Shown here piece after piece: positions 12,101 through 27,100 of a DNA stretch of 64,000 nt. How positions within the stretch are numbered: the stretch's first letter is position 1; every line of letters starts with the position of its first letter. The notes under the pieces are model-generated. The model ran no database searches and was not told the origin of the DNA. It saw only the letters and a list, made by a program, of their open reading frames with translations. Source of the stretch: Liolophura sinensis. Lineage: Eukaryota; Mollusca; Polyplacophora; Chitonida; Chitonidae. The stretch spans positions 46,844,984 to 46,908,983 of the forward strand of contig NC_088300.1 of assembly GCF_032854445.1 (NCBI RefSeq). Direction: 5' to 3'. The position numbers were made by a program, and so were the translations under genes.

Positions 12101-15100
12101 AATTTGAATTCAACAAGATGCATTTTTCATGAAATAATAGCATCAAACCAATACAGTATTATTTGTTTCGGGAAACACTATTACACTTTATACTATATAG
12201 CATGCAATTTGGGATTACTCTTTTAACATGTTAGACATGCAACACCAACAATACAAGACTGACAGAACATGAAGCTTTCATGAAATATCCAGCATCAAGC
12301 CAATACAGTATTAATACCAGTGTGTCCTTTTCAAATCAGACAGCTAATATTTTATGAGTACAAAGTATTTTTTTTTGGGGGGGGGGGGGCAACATTGTCC
12401 TGACTTTAGGCACAGTTTTGAGGTTGTTGACATATTATAAACTTTGGTATCTTGTTTTTAATGCTCTGATTCTTTAATGCTGTTGTTTTTCTCAGGAGGC
12501 TGTGATTTTGAGCATGGTCTATGTTCCTGGACTAACATTCAGCGAGGGGACAAGTTTGATTGGGTGATATCTCAAGGAACTACCTCCACCCAGTTTACCG
12601 GACCATCTTATGACCACACAATTCAAACTGAAAATGGTACTTAAGAATTTCTTAAGGTTGTTTGGGATTTGGTTGATAAATGCTCAACAATGAGATGTTT
12701 TGAACTTTGCAGCGGTTATGATAATGATGAAGGAGTTTTGTGTGATGCAGTTTTTTTTAATCCAGCTCTCAGGTTTTACCACGATTAACATTTACAGTAT
12801 TTGAGATTTTGTCCAGGACTAAATTTCTCATTTTTTTCCCCCTGATTTTCAGTGTTCTGTTGATATTAAGAAGCTGTTTTTAGATTTGGTAGGAAGATAT
12901 GATGTTATCCTACTGGAAAAATTAAGCACCAAAAAGTAATATTTTATGAACTTAATTTGCCTTAAAAAAATTATCATTTTGAAATGAATTTGGGGGGTAA
13001 GTACACCGCAGTAATTACACAGGGTGTGTTTGTGTTCCAGTGTAGGACTACATACTAATGCAGGCTAAAATGTAATATCCAGATGTCTCTCCTCTGGAAC
13101 TGATATCAGTCATCCTTAGAATTCTTGTTCCTTTTCCTGTGTAGAACACTACTTGCTTATGCAGGCAGACACATTATATGTTTGTGTCTCACTGTCTGAT
13201 TTTACCTGAGTACTTAATAATACAAAACTTGTTCCTTTCCCTGTTTAGGACATTACCTTCTGATGGAAGCAGACACAGCTAGTAAGTGGGGTTCGACATG
13301 TCAGATATCCAGCCAGATGTTTCCAGCAACTTCCAGTGGCTGTTTCCGATTCTGGTTCTACATGTATGGCTCTGGCGTGGGAACTTTACGGGTGCTCCTT
13401 ATGATCCCTGGAGCCAGGTATTCTATCCTGTGGACCCTGAGAGGTGACCAAGGTGACCAGTGGTTGTATGCACAGACCCCTATTGACAGCAAGGGAAAGA
13501 GCTTTATTGTGAGCACTCAGCTGATGTTCATGATGTTTTTGTCTATTATTGTTCATGTTTCCTTTAGTCATTTGTATGTTTCATATGGAAATTGTTACAT
13601 TTTAAAGAGTTTTTCAATAAAAAATTGATATTTGCTAATGAAATCAAAGTTGCCCTTTGTACCTAAAATAGCTCATGTTTTCACTTTTCAAAATATTTCA
13701 GACCCGTAACTGTCGTATTTATAGCATTAAAATGATTTTAAATTTTTAAAAAGTTATAAGACATCCTACATTATAAATTTTACGGATAACATATGTACAT
13801 ACAAGTTTGTGGCTGATATTTTCTGTAATTATTTGGGCTGTTCTAAAATAAGAGCAGAAATTTTATTGGATTTGCGCTGATTGATTTTGTGCCCAAAACT
13901 TTTTCTTTGGGCATTTTTTCTAATGCAAAATATTTCAGTAATAGTACGAGAAAAAGAAATGATAAAATAAGCGGGCTATTTTTTTAAAATGATTGGGGAA
14001 GGTGTATTAAACTGTAAAGAAAAGACTTTAGAAATAATCATTCTACCCATGGTAATATTCGCCAATCAGATAACTGTGGAATCATGGTATTAAACCCTGT
14101 ACCTGTGTATTACAGATCACCATGGAGGGACGGCGCGGAAGTTCTACAGTAGGGGACATCGCTATAGATGATTTGTCCTTTACTAACGACATCTGTGGAG
14201 GTGAGATTCGTCACTTTTAGTCCTCAGATTTGAATGAATGTTGTTGAGTTAGTTTCAGACATTTGATACATTTGAGAGAGCGGGCATGGCCAAAAAGTTA
14301 AATATGCTTGTTATGACACACAGGGTACAGGTTCAATCCTGCACAATCTAATCTTCATTAAAGATGGCTTGTCTTACACCAACATGGAAAGTGTATATCT
14401 GTGGAAAACTTCATCAGTAACGTGCCAAAGGTATGAGGTTTTCCCCATGCACATTTGTCTCTGGGAACTTGTCAAAAAACAAATAGAGAGCTTGACTGAT
14501 TTATTTGCATATATGTCACCTTACTTATCTCTCTATTAGTAGTCATAATGGGGAAGTATCACAAGTCAGGTAGATTGGATTTTAAAACCAGTGAAGTAGG
14601 TCAACTGTACACAAGCAGATGCATCAGACTACATGTACACTGTGTACCTGTTCTGACCTGAATCCTCTACATGGGTTTATCATCTGTACCACATTGTGCC
14701 ATCACTGTCTATCTCCACTGTTACACACTGGGTTATCTGGCGGCCTAATGATGATAACAGTTGTCTGATGGTCACTCTGATGACTTTTATCTAGATCTTT
14801 ATCATTAAGATGTCTTACTTGTTTAGCCTTTTCAGATGATGTTGAATTCCCAGAAATACTTTTCATTATTGAAAATTTGTTTTTTGTTTGTTTGAAATAC
14901 AGTTGAATGATGTAATAAATAAGCAGAAAGTGCCTCATTTTGATATGTTTCTGTTGTGATTATGAGAGCCTCACTGGAAAAGCAAGCCACTTGTCCTTGA
15001 CCTATAGGGTTTCAGGTTCAAATCCAGCTCCTGAGTATCTAGTGGCTGGTTTGAATTCCATCACATCTGCGATTTACCTTTGATGATGATTCTCTCTTGT

Positions 15101-18100
15101 AGTCCAACCCCAGAAGGCCCGCCCAGGGTTTAGACCCTCCACCTCCACCATACCCACCACAACCACCCCCAGGGTAACAGAGGTGACCCCAGGTGAGTAG
15201 CAGATAAAGTACACGTTCTGAAAGTACCTTAATTGACGTAAAATTTCATCCACAAAAGCTCATGTTTAGAGGCAAATAAATGTCACAACATATTATTTTC
15301 TCTCTTAAAACTTACAATTTTCCAGTAGAATATCATGTCATGTTCCAAGCAAACTGGAAAACACCTTTCTAAAACCAATAGACATCTCAGAATCATGAAG
15401 AATTGGGAAGTTTTTCATTGACGAAATTTCAAATGTGATTTTTTTGTTGTGGCAACCCATTAGACAACTAGGCCAGTACTGGGCTGGCTAAACGTACGTG
15501 TATGTGGCTACTGGGGAATGCATCAAACTTTATCACTACTTTGAGAAATGACATATCCGTTGTTTTAAATCTCTGGGAGACTATCCAGCAACATGTGGAT
15601 AGTCGTGGATTTCCACTGCTGTTCACCATATACGTTAAATATTCTTGAGTACGCTGTAAAAAAACGATCTAATAAATATTGCTTTAAAACTTGATCTTGA
15701 CATATTAAACTGCTGATGAATTTGGATAATCTGAATGTTGTTTCTCTAAAAAGTTTTATGTAATGCCCATCTGGATAATTTTACCTGAGCTGCTCTAAAG
15801 GATTGTAAAGCATGTATGATCTTAACGAGTATGTCTGAAGCTCCCAATGCAGGTCTAGATTACAGGTATTAATGTAGAGGTCATATCAGCTTGTCCACTT
15901 CAGGGCATAACTTAAGATTGCAGCTTCGTAATCTTTTATCAATTTAAGAGGATGGTCTCAAGTTCACCTGTAAGCTGTCAACATGTTAGACATTGGGGTG
16001 TTGATCCTTGTGCTCTATGTGTGCACAGTTTGTGTACTTTCTGTGGAGTATGGGGGTAATAAGGGAGGGCGTGCAGGCACCCCCGTGCTGTCCTCTGCCC
16101 TGGGGTACAGGGCCAGCACTGAGGCTGGACAGGGGTGGGTTACCACCGCATCGACCACTGTTAACATCATCACCACTTATGGTAATACTGCATGTACTCT
16201 CATAGACCATAATATCACTTAGGGGACATTTACCTTAATTGCTTTTTGACAGGTTTTCTCAGTAAAAGGTAGAAATATGCCTGTATTTATTGCAATAGAG
16301 AGATGGTGAAGATGGAATATAAATGTTTTCTAGCAAAAGTAGCAAAATTTTAAATTAAGTTTAAAATGAAATTTTTTCAGTGTGTATATGATTGTTGTTG
16401 TTGATTTTCTAGCACCCACCCAGTATGACTGTAACTTTGAAAGTGGCTTATGCGCCTGGACTCAGGACACTGCGGATGACTTTGACTGGGATAGAACACA
16501 AGGCCCCACCAGCAGCAAGTCTACAGGACCTACGAATGACCACACTTATGGAAACAGTAAGGATGACTGTAGCAGGAATAAGCGTCTTCATGTTTGACAG
16601 ACAGTAAAGATTAACAGGCAGCACTGAAACCTGGGAATTGGGCATGATCAAGTGGTTACAGTGCTTGTCTTTCAGTTGCAAGGTCAAACAAGACAAAGGT
16701 TTAATACCATTCTCTTACAGGGAATTTTCAAGTTGCATTTGCCTAAGTTGTTCTTGGGGCCTTACTGGTGGTAAGTGGTCCCTTTGTATGTCACAGTTCT
16801 CTTGCCAAAGGACTTTTATTTCCTCCTAGCACTCCAGTTTTCTCCACCCATAATAATACTGGCGGCTGCCGTGTAAATGTAACATTCCGTCAGCAGGTAA
16901 AAATAACCGTTAAAAACAAACGGTAGAATGTATGGCAGAAGTATTTTAATTCTTCCAAGCTGAAATCTACATAATATGTATTCTGTATAAGGTCAGCAAG
17001 ACATTGGCATTGTGCCTAACACTGATCATCAAGGTTTAAACATAATCAACCAGAAAAATAGATCATTGATAGAATTGCTGACAACAAGATAATGCCGGGT
17101 CAGGTTGAATCATACCAAAGACTTTAGAAATGGCACTTGTTGCTGCCTCGTTTGGTGCTCAGCACTGAAGGGTTAGAGCAAGGAAACATGACTGGTTGGC
17201 CCAGTGTCAGTATGATGTGACTGGGTGACGTGTCATGACATTTCAGTGGTGGCAGCACTTTGACGGCATGGACTCACCCTGCCACAAGAGGACACAGTAT
17301 ATGTACCAACACCCTAATGATTCCATGTCATAATATTTTTTTATTTATTTGATTGGTGTTTTACGCCGTACTCAAGAATATTTCACTTATATGCGGAAGC
17401 CAGCATTATGGTGGGAGGAAACTGGGCAGAGCCCGGTGAAAACCCACAACCATCCGAAGATTGCTGACAGACCTTCCCATGCCATGTCGTAATATGTGGT
17501 TGAAGAAATGCTAATTACGACGTAAAACCCCATGCATATATACATACAATGAAATGAAGAATTTTTCTGACTCATGTGTTTGGTGTTTTCAGGTTCTGGC
17601 TGGTACATGTTTATCGAGACTTCCCCGCCCCGCTTACCCTATGACAAGGCCCGTCTGATGAGCCAGCTAATCAGTGATGGGGTGACACGCTGCCTAAGCT
17701 TCTGGTACCACATGTACGGCGCACACATCAACAAACTTAACGTCTACCTCATGACCTCGGATGGACTGGGTGACCCAGTGTGGACAAAATCTGGCACCCA
17801 AGGGGATACTTGGCACAAGGGGTCTCTTACTATACAGTCTAAGGCCACCTACCAAGTGAGTGACGACTGGAACATTTTAAGATTAAGTGTCTGGTGGCTA
17901 CCACATAATTATGGTCTACAAGTATGTGTTTTTATAGAGAAGGAATTGCGAATAACATGCAGTTTGTGGGCTTCAAGATCACATAATATCATTGAACTAG
18001 CGAACAGTATCAGTGTAAAAAGCCATCCAGAAAGTACTGAATTTCATGTTAAGTGCAAGATTAAAGACTCTTTCTGTTTAGTTCATATCTTTCATAACTG

Positions 18101-21100
18101 ATGCATATTAAGTGGTTGTTGTTGTTGTATCGCAGGTTGTATTTGAGGCTATTCGAGGTTTGAGCTTGAATGGTGACATAGGATTAGATGACATCCGGGT
18201 TTCTTCAGGACCGTGTTCCTCATCAGGTTTGTGTACCTCCTTTTGCAAAATGTCAATTTAACACAAAAGTATCAAAAATTGTGTGGATACATGTAAAATT
18301 AAAGTTGGGTCCTCAATAGCCTAGTGGTTAGTATGCTATAGCAGCAAAGTGACCAAGGAACCTCTCACCACTGTAATCACAGAGAGTTCCACCAAAGGTG
18401 ACATGATAAAGGTAAAGGATATGATTGTGAGATTTTATGAGATTTATATATATGACTTTGATCTATTTTCAGCAAAAACTGTCATTGATTGTGACTTTGA
18501 GTCACAGTCTCTCTGTAACTACAAGGTAGATGATGGGAACATGCCAGGATGGACATGGCAAGCAGGATCCACCCAGACATTCAAAACTGGCCCCAAATAT
18601 GACCACACTCTCAACTCTAAGGATGGCCACTATGTGTATGTGGCCTCCAGGCTTGCATCAAAAGTGGTGAAGTTCAAATCACATTTAACTAGTCCTTTGG
18701 CCACTCATACGTCCGATGCACAATGCTTGCAGTTCTACTACCACATGTATGGGAGAGACATAGGCTGGCTTAACATCTACCTGCTGAATGCCACTCAGAC
18801 TGTTGCCAATGGTCAGCTGGGAAGTCCACTGTGGTCAAGGGCTTTTGACCAAGGGAACCAGTGGCTGGAAGGCCAGGTCACTCTACACCCTGCACAGAGC
18901 TTTAAAGTATGTCCATGGAAGCTGTCTGCTGTCACTATGAAGTCGGTTAAAAGATATTATTGCTTGAAGTTTCAGTGAAAAGAAAATCTAAAATTATAAC
19001 ATTTCACCTTTATGCTCAGTCATGATGTTATATTATTTTAAACAATCATCAGTGTAGGTTGTAGAAGAAAATTCTAATAAGGAAATTATTTTGAAAACAA
19101 CTTACTATCTACACCCGGGCCTATGATATTTGATTGACAAAAGGTATTTTGAGCCACAGTCAGTGTTCACTTAAATCAGCAAATAGTTTCACAAACTTTG
19201 GGTTCTGGTTGACTAAGGATTTTATTACTTCTCCTGATATAGGGAAGTGTAGCCTAAAAGAAATTTAAGATGTTATTGTTTGTCTTTTGTCTTAATTAGG
19301 TTATTGATGTTTGCCTGTTGTCTTCCATTAGGTTGTATTTGAAGGGGTCTATGGATTAGGACGTTTTGGGGATATTGCTCTTGATGATGTCAGCCTGAAA
19401 GACAAGACATGTTCAAAACCAGGTAATCATGTCTTCTACTCATTGCTGTCACCATAAGGTAGATACTATTTGTTGTAAAAATGGGATTCGATAATTGAGC
19501 AGCATTCACATGGTGTGTATGAGGTCCGGAAAGTCTTGAAAATCCTGGAATATTGAAATCAAGTTTTCCCGGCCTCTATAAACCTGGAAAATAAGATTTT
19601 TTTGCACTTAGGCCTTTAAAAAACCTTGAAATTGAGACTACAGAACCAGTCAGAGTTAATGTACACAGTATATTGATATTCTGTTGGAGAAATTTAATAG
19701 TTTCCAGAATCTTCAAAATTGCTTAGTATGCTGCTTTCTTTAAGTGAAAGACATCAAGATCATTGTTCTTGTAAATTGTGCATAAGTGTAGAATATTTAT
19801 ATCAAGTAGCCTGGAAAATGTGAATTTTGGGCCTGTAAATATCACAACCAACAGAGTGTTGTTATATGGAGTTCAGGCTTTCACCAGCTTCTGTCTGAGA
19901 TTATTATCAATGAGCCCAATCAGATCCACAAGTGAACAGTTAATTTAAATGTGTCAAGTCCTCAGATGTTTGTATGGGACAGTATGAGGGTCACATGATC
20001 TTGGTTGTTATGACAGAACGGTGTGGAACTATGAATTTAACAGGAATTGCAGAAGTGCACAGTTACATTTGTCATGTCTATGTGTTTTCTGTTTCAAAAT
20101 AGCTACACACACACAAATGACCTCACTTCAAGTTTTGACTCAAGTTCAAAACTTAAAAATACTGGTGTTTTTGATCACATATACCTTTATTTTTGTGCTC
20201 TTCAGGTTTTTGTGACTTTGAGAATGGCCTATGTACTTGGACAAACCAGGCTGGTGATGACTTTGATTGGGTCAGGGGTCACGGCTCAGAGATGTCTACA
20301 CACAAGGGACCAAGTTCCGACCACACGTTGGGCACAAAAGATGGGACATATATGTATGTGAAGCCGGGCAAACCACAAAAAGCAGGCGATGTGGCCCTGC
20401 TGGGCAGCACCGTGTTCCCGCCCAGTAACCAGTCAGTCTGTATGAGTTTCTGGTATCACATGTACGGTGCAGACATTGGTACGCTCAACATCTACATAAG
20501 GACAGACGTGGCCAATAATCAGTCCCGATCCACCAGGTGGAGCCTGGATGGCGATGCTGGCTCCGATTGGTTGAACGGTCAGTTACCCATTGGACAGCAA
20601 TACACACAGAATCCTTACCAGGTATGGACAAAACTCACTTTACATGTATAGCCATGTAAGTGGCAGTGTGCCATGTAGACTTTTAATGTCAAAGGACATC
20701 ATTTGATTCCACTTTGTGCATGCCTGATGTTAACATGAAGTGACATATCTCCGACACATGATACATTTATGTCAAGGGTATTGCAGAACATAAATTATAA
20801 ATGCTAAAACTCTTCTATTGCAAAAATTCTAGCATTGGATATGTTTTATGCATGTTTTATGCATGTTTTATACGTGTGTTAAGAGTGGGAGAAACTTAAT
20901 AAATCAAAATATTTTACCTGTAGATCATTAAGATGTTTTAGCCTTAGTTTTGTACCTTGTCTGATGTAAAAGCTAAGAAAAGTCTCATTTTAATTAATTT
21001 GTTTTACAAGCCTCACTTACCAGATACACACAACTCTTACTGGGCAAATGCTCTTACTTGTACAGGTGTACGTATACTTCTATAGATACTCACATCATTA

Positions 21101-24100
21101 GCAGGCTTTAAATACCAAGTTAACGCAACCTTTGCTTATAGGGTCCACACACCACTGTGATTTTGTAACAGGTACACATATCAGTTAGTTTTCATCTACA
21201 TTCTTGACTTACTTGGCGAACTGCTCACTAAAATTACACCAAATCATATTCTATAAAAATATGCACACCAATGCTTAGCTAAGAATTTACTAAGCAAATT
21301 AAGTGCATGGGTGTGTGTTACAGGTGACGTTCGAGGCTGTTCTGTCTTATGGAGCAGTTGGGGACATCTCAGTGGATGATTTAACATTTACGGCTGGAGA
21401 CTGTCAGGTTGTGCCTGACTATGCCGACATCACTGATACATGTACGTCACTTTTAACAAGCTTAATAATAAATGTTTTCTCGGGCTGTCTAGCTGTACTA
21501 CTGACAAAACTGTCCAACGTCATGGTTGAAACACTGCTGATTCATTCACTTATCCATCTGTTACTGAACCTAGGGTTCAATTAAGCATATTCTGAGAGTA
21601 TGCATTAGTTTGTTCTAAGACTGACAGACTTACACCTATTTGGCCAACCCAGCCAATCTCAAAAATCAGATTAAAACCATGCATAAATTGCTCTGAAAGT
21701 TGGGTTTTAATATGTCAGAGTGTTGAAGAATTAGGGTAGAACTAGATCATGTAACCTTGTTTGGCATTACTGATAGACCTGACAGATTATGTAGGTATTA
21801 ATCTCAGACCCATGGTTTCCTGTCTTGAACAGCCCCGACCTATGCTGAATGTGACTTTGAAGGAGACCTGTGTGCCTGGACTGTGCTAGCCTCCCCTTCC
21901 TCAGCCTATGTCTGGGGCCGGTACAACGGCAGCACGCTGACTAGGGGGACAGGCCCTCTGACTGGACATGGTGGTGACGGTATGGAAAAAATTTGATTAC
22001 AATCTCTGAGCCCCAGTACAAGGAGAATATTGGACCAAATTTTTGGCCTAAAACTTAAATATAAAGGCACTCAGATATGGTGTTGATTAAAATTTAGTTT
22101 GTTTGATGTTAAATTCTATCGGACTTTGTTTTGTGTTAAAAGTACATTTTTAAACTGTTTAGGCCATCAGAAAAAATATTTTCATTGATAACGCAACCGA
22201 CCCTTTGAAAAACAAAGGCCTTATCCAAAAGATTTTCTTGGGATTTTTACTTCTTTTACAATATTAATCTCTTCGAAATCTATCCTTCGCATTGCCAGAA
22301 TAAAAGATAAAATTGACTGACTCTAATTTTTCTGATCAGTTCACGTTATGCCCAACAAAGAATTTCGTAAGGATGACACAGTTTCTGCAAAATGTTACAT
22401 TGTTTAAAACATGAATTAACATGCATACACTTGATGTAAACAAGAACTGCTGTAGGTCTGATTTAATAGTGTGCACACTATTCAATGCCTTGTGTGTAAT
22501 ATTCCAGGATTCTATGCATATGTGGAGAGTTCACCGAATGGAAAGTCTGGCGACTCTGCCGCCATACAGACCCCTGTCCTTGCGGCCTCGTCGACTGCAG
22601 GGAACTGTCTGTCCTTCTGGTACCATATGTATGGCCCCACCATTGGACAGCTGAATGTGTATGTGAGCACTTCTGGAGAGAGAACACTGCGCTGGCAAAA
22701 GTCAGGCACTCAGGCAAACAAGTGGATGTTTGGACAGTTTACCATTCGGTCACTTAATGATTATCAGGTATCAGTTGCTCTGGATTATTCATCCCCTATG
22801 AGAAGTGGAGAACCTGTCAGACTTTCAAATCTCTTTTTCTGACTTTCAGCTGTTTTTTGTTTGTTTTCAACAAAATGGTGACTGTTTTTGTTCTGTTATG
22901 GATGTTGACAGCTGTATGCTTGTTTTCTTGTTCTTTTTTAATTTAATCAGTGTCATCTCATTGTTAGTGAGGCTTTGGTGACAGTATTAAAATGGTTGGC
23001 AGCGGTGGTGAGGCCTTAGTTGAAGATCACCTGAATCTCTGGATACTAGATATTCTGAAGTTTGCTATCTGAAGTATTATGTTAAGAAATGGTATCATGC
23101 TGTCATTAACTGTGGAATACAGCCTAACATTGGCTGAAAACCACTTTTCTTCCACCAGTATATCTGCATACCTGTACATCACATGTGAGAAAGTTCTTCA
23201 ATAACTTGCCAGAGGTTGGAGGTTTACCCTGAGCACTCCGGTTTCTTTCACCTGTATGACTGGCTGCCATCATATAAAATAAAATATAAAATGAATACAT
23301 ACATCAATCTGACAAAAAAAAAAAAACGCTCATAACTGACAGTTGTTGTCTTAAGTGTCATGTTAGGAAATTAAAGGTATCACTGCTCACACTGCGATTT
23401 CTGACAACTGTTTTGTTTCTTGGTAGATAACAGTCGAAGCTGTGATGGCAAAGGGACGCCTGGGAGACGTGGCTATAGATGACATTTACTTGGACACAGC
23501 ACCCTGTCCTGCTACGAGTGAGTTCAGATGCATCATTTAAAAACACAGACGAGTTTCTGAATCTTCTTCATGTGTGATTTACAACGCTTCAGGAGCTCTC
23601 CTGGTGTTTCCACCTGCGGTAACTTTTCACAAGATTGGTGGTTCAAATCCAGCTTCTGACAGTAATGTAGACTAAACGCTCAATCCCAGCAGCAAAGTGG
23701 GTTATCAACTTCCCATCATACACCACAGTAATATATAAACTTTTCAAAGAAATGAAATAATGGGTTGTGTAACTCTTAAAAACGGAAGTCATTTTGATTC
23801 AATATTTCCAGACATTATAAGGCTGTCAAGGTAGAATCTTGCCATAAAGCAGTTGACTGGGGCTGAGATATTGGCCTACTTAACCTAAGTAATTCAAGAT
23901 GTACATGTATGTGTTTACATGAATGGTATTGGATTGTGTTGATTAACATGGTAGTGCAAAGTGTTGATCACCATGGTATTGCATTGTGTTGATTAACATG
24001 GTAGTGCAAAGTGTTGATCACCATGGTATTGCATTGTATTGATTAACATGGTAGTGCAAAGTGTTGATCACCATGGTATTGCATTGTATTGATTACCATG

Positions 24101-27100
24101 GTATTGCAAAGTGTTGATCACCATGGTATTGCATTGTGTTGATTACCATGGTATTGCAATGTATTGATTACAGTGGTATTGCAATGTATTGATTACCATG
24201 GTATTACATTGTGCTTTTTTGTGTGTCTGTCCAAATTTACTTAGTAAAATATGCCTTAAAAAAAACTGAGCACAAATCCACCCTGAATACATGTTATGTA
24301 CTGTGGCAGAGACATGCAGCTTTGAGGTGGATTATTGCGGATGGAGCCAGGATATGAGCCAGCCTCTCAACTGGACCCGACTGACCCCTGACAAGACACA
24401 GCCTCAACAGGGACCCTCTGTAGACTATACCACACACACGACTCAAGGTAACACACCTGGCATTCAAACTAACTTTATGATCATTCAGTTAGGTGACTTC
24501 ATGCATAACTTTGTAATGAAAGACATCAGTTCTCATTAACTGTGGATTGCTCCTGCTCTTGCTGCATTTGGAGCCATAGTGACAATAGGCAATTGCTCTT
24601 GAGGCCATTTGTAGGGTCTAATGTTTGTTGAAAACCACTAGGTAAGTAGGAAAGTTTGTCAGTAAATTTGCCAGAAGTCGTTTGGTTACTCTGGGTACTC
24701 TTGTTTTCTCCACCCATAAAACTGACCACCATGCTATATATGCAGAATTTTCAAGTATGGCATAGACAGAGCAATCAGATAAATAAATCGTGGTTAACAA
24801 TAGAAGTTTCTAAATGCGTTGTGTTTCCCTGCAAAAGGAAATGTCAATAAAAGTGATCATAAAATAAAAGTTTCCAGAGATGTGTTGTTTACGTCATCAT
24901 GATATTAGCAAGAATATTTTCATTATCTCCATATATACATTGTTCCATGTGGCACTTTCCCTCTTTTATTCTTCAAAAATATGCTTCCATGTCAGTTACC
25001 ATACCAATTTGATAATTTGTTTACTTGCTGGCACAGGTCATTTCATCTCTCTGATGCTGGGCCCCTCCTCCCACATCGGTGACTTCACTCAGCTGACCAG
25101 CCCTGTCTTCCCACCCACCTCCACCATTGGAGAATGCTTCCAGTTTTACTACTACATCTCTGGACCCACTACAGGGATTGTGAGAGTGAACAGCCAGGCT
25201 GTTGGAGGGTCTGAAGGGGAGGACTCTAGCTCCTTAGACACCCATGTGCTCAACCAGTGGCGCTTTGCTCAGATCCCTATCCACAGTCCCACGGACAGCT
25301 ACCAGGTATTATAGCAAGAGCATTTAGGTAGTGTAATGGGATGATATATAAGCTTTATCTACCTTCGGGCTGGGGGAGTTTCCCTTCAGTCTTTTGGCAG
25401 AAGCATGAACACAAAACCCAGAGATTGTTGGTTCAAATCCCCAGCTGGTAAGCCTGGTCTCAAGAAGGGTGTATAAAGATGTTACAATAATTCTCTTTAT
25501 AATATACTACATTTCAGTTAAAAATACTTCTTTATATAAGAGCAAAGGTAAAACAAGTTGTTGGTAATGTAGAGAGCAACCCTATTGGTATTTGTAGGGA
25601 AAGAAATCAAGAAAAAAGTTATTAGGTGATATATTCTTGTCACTGTAGGCAAGCTTTGCTAGTGAAGACATACATATACAACCATTCACTGTGTTATTAA
25701 GTATCTTTCCTACAGTATGTTGGCAGTATTGACCATTGGCCCTTGACCTATAAGAACATTTGGCTGTGGCCTTTCATCAGGGAAGTACCTGACAAATACC
25801 TGGCATGTAGTGGTGGTTTCTTCTGGGGATCTGACTGGATTCCTCCGTCTATAAACCAGACATATGTGTCTACATAATCTTCAAACAATATGTGAATAAA
25901 ATGTCTTGGCTGATTCCAATGCATGTTAATAGTGGATTAGCTTGAGGTAATTTAGATTTTTTTTGGTATTTTCTTTCTCATCATTTTTTGTATTTGTAAG
26001 CTTTATAGATAAGTATTGTACCAGTATGTTTCTCATCTTCAGATTGTGATAGATGGCATTGCTGGCAGGTCCCCAGGGGGCTCGATTTCATTGGATGACC
26101 TCTACCTTAACCCCGCACCTTGCCCTCCTCCAGGGTCATGTGACTTTGAGGCCGGACTGTGCGGTTACATGAACTCACCTGACGATGATTTTGATTGGCT
26201 GAGAGGATCAGGAATAACACTCTCTGTTTTCACAGGCCCTAAGATTGACCACACAACAAACTCAGATTCAGGTACATTCATTCATGATTTCATACAGATT
26301 GACAGATTTGTCTCACCTCCTTAAATAAACTGTCCATTATATGAAAATGGGTCATACAGATTTGCAAGTGCAGCATAATGACCCAGGAGCCTCTCACTAA
26401 TGCGGTCGCTGTGAGTTCAAGTCCAGCTCATGCTGGCTACCTCTCCATCCTCTCGAGCAACATGTTGTTTATGGTTGTGGGTCTCTCCCGGGCTCTGCCC
26501 GGTTTCCTCCCATCATAATGCTGACCATGTGTGAGCACCCACCTTTGATTTTTGCAGGAGTTATATTTTGAAAATACAAAAAAGTGAAATGCTAAAAGTA
26601 TGAAAAAAATAGCATTTTGAAAGTACTAGTATGAAAAACTAATTGTGAAAAAAAAATCTCTAACATGAAAATTTTTTTTATTATTGACTAATTTACTTTT
26701 AGTACCGGAGGACATTTTAGTATTGTTGGCCTTGTCTTTAGAGTAATCCATCTATTGTCCTAACTGTTGTTCACCACTGCTACATGCTGGAATTTTGCGT
26801 CTGTAGGCTCATACATGTTCATCGAGTCCAGCACTAGAGGGCTGAAGCCTGGATCCAAGGCGTGGCTCGTGTCTGAATCCCTGTCCCCGACAACAGGTGC
26901 CTGTTTGACTTTCTGGTATCACATGTATGGAGCAGGTGAGTGCATCAAAAGGGAGAGGTTAGTCTTAAATCTTAATCTGAATTGTATCCTAACTCATTTT
27001 CTGGGATCCTCATGGAAGAATTATTTAAATTATTTTTCAGTAATTATACTTGAAAGTGAAAGTTTTCTTAATGCCAGAGTTGCCAGACAGAATTTATAGC

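Noticed and set aside
12370-12392. T and G homopolymer run as a regulatory G-quadruplex
   Set aside because: It is a single mononucleotide tract in an intron; a similar G-rich run is at 40757-40783. There is no evidence of function.
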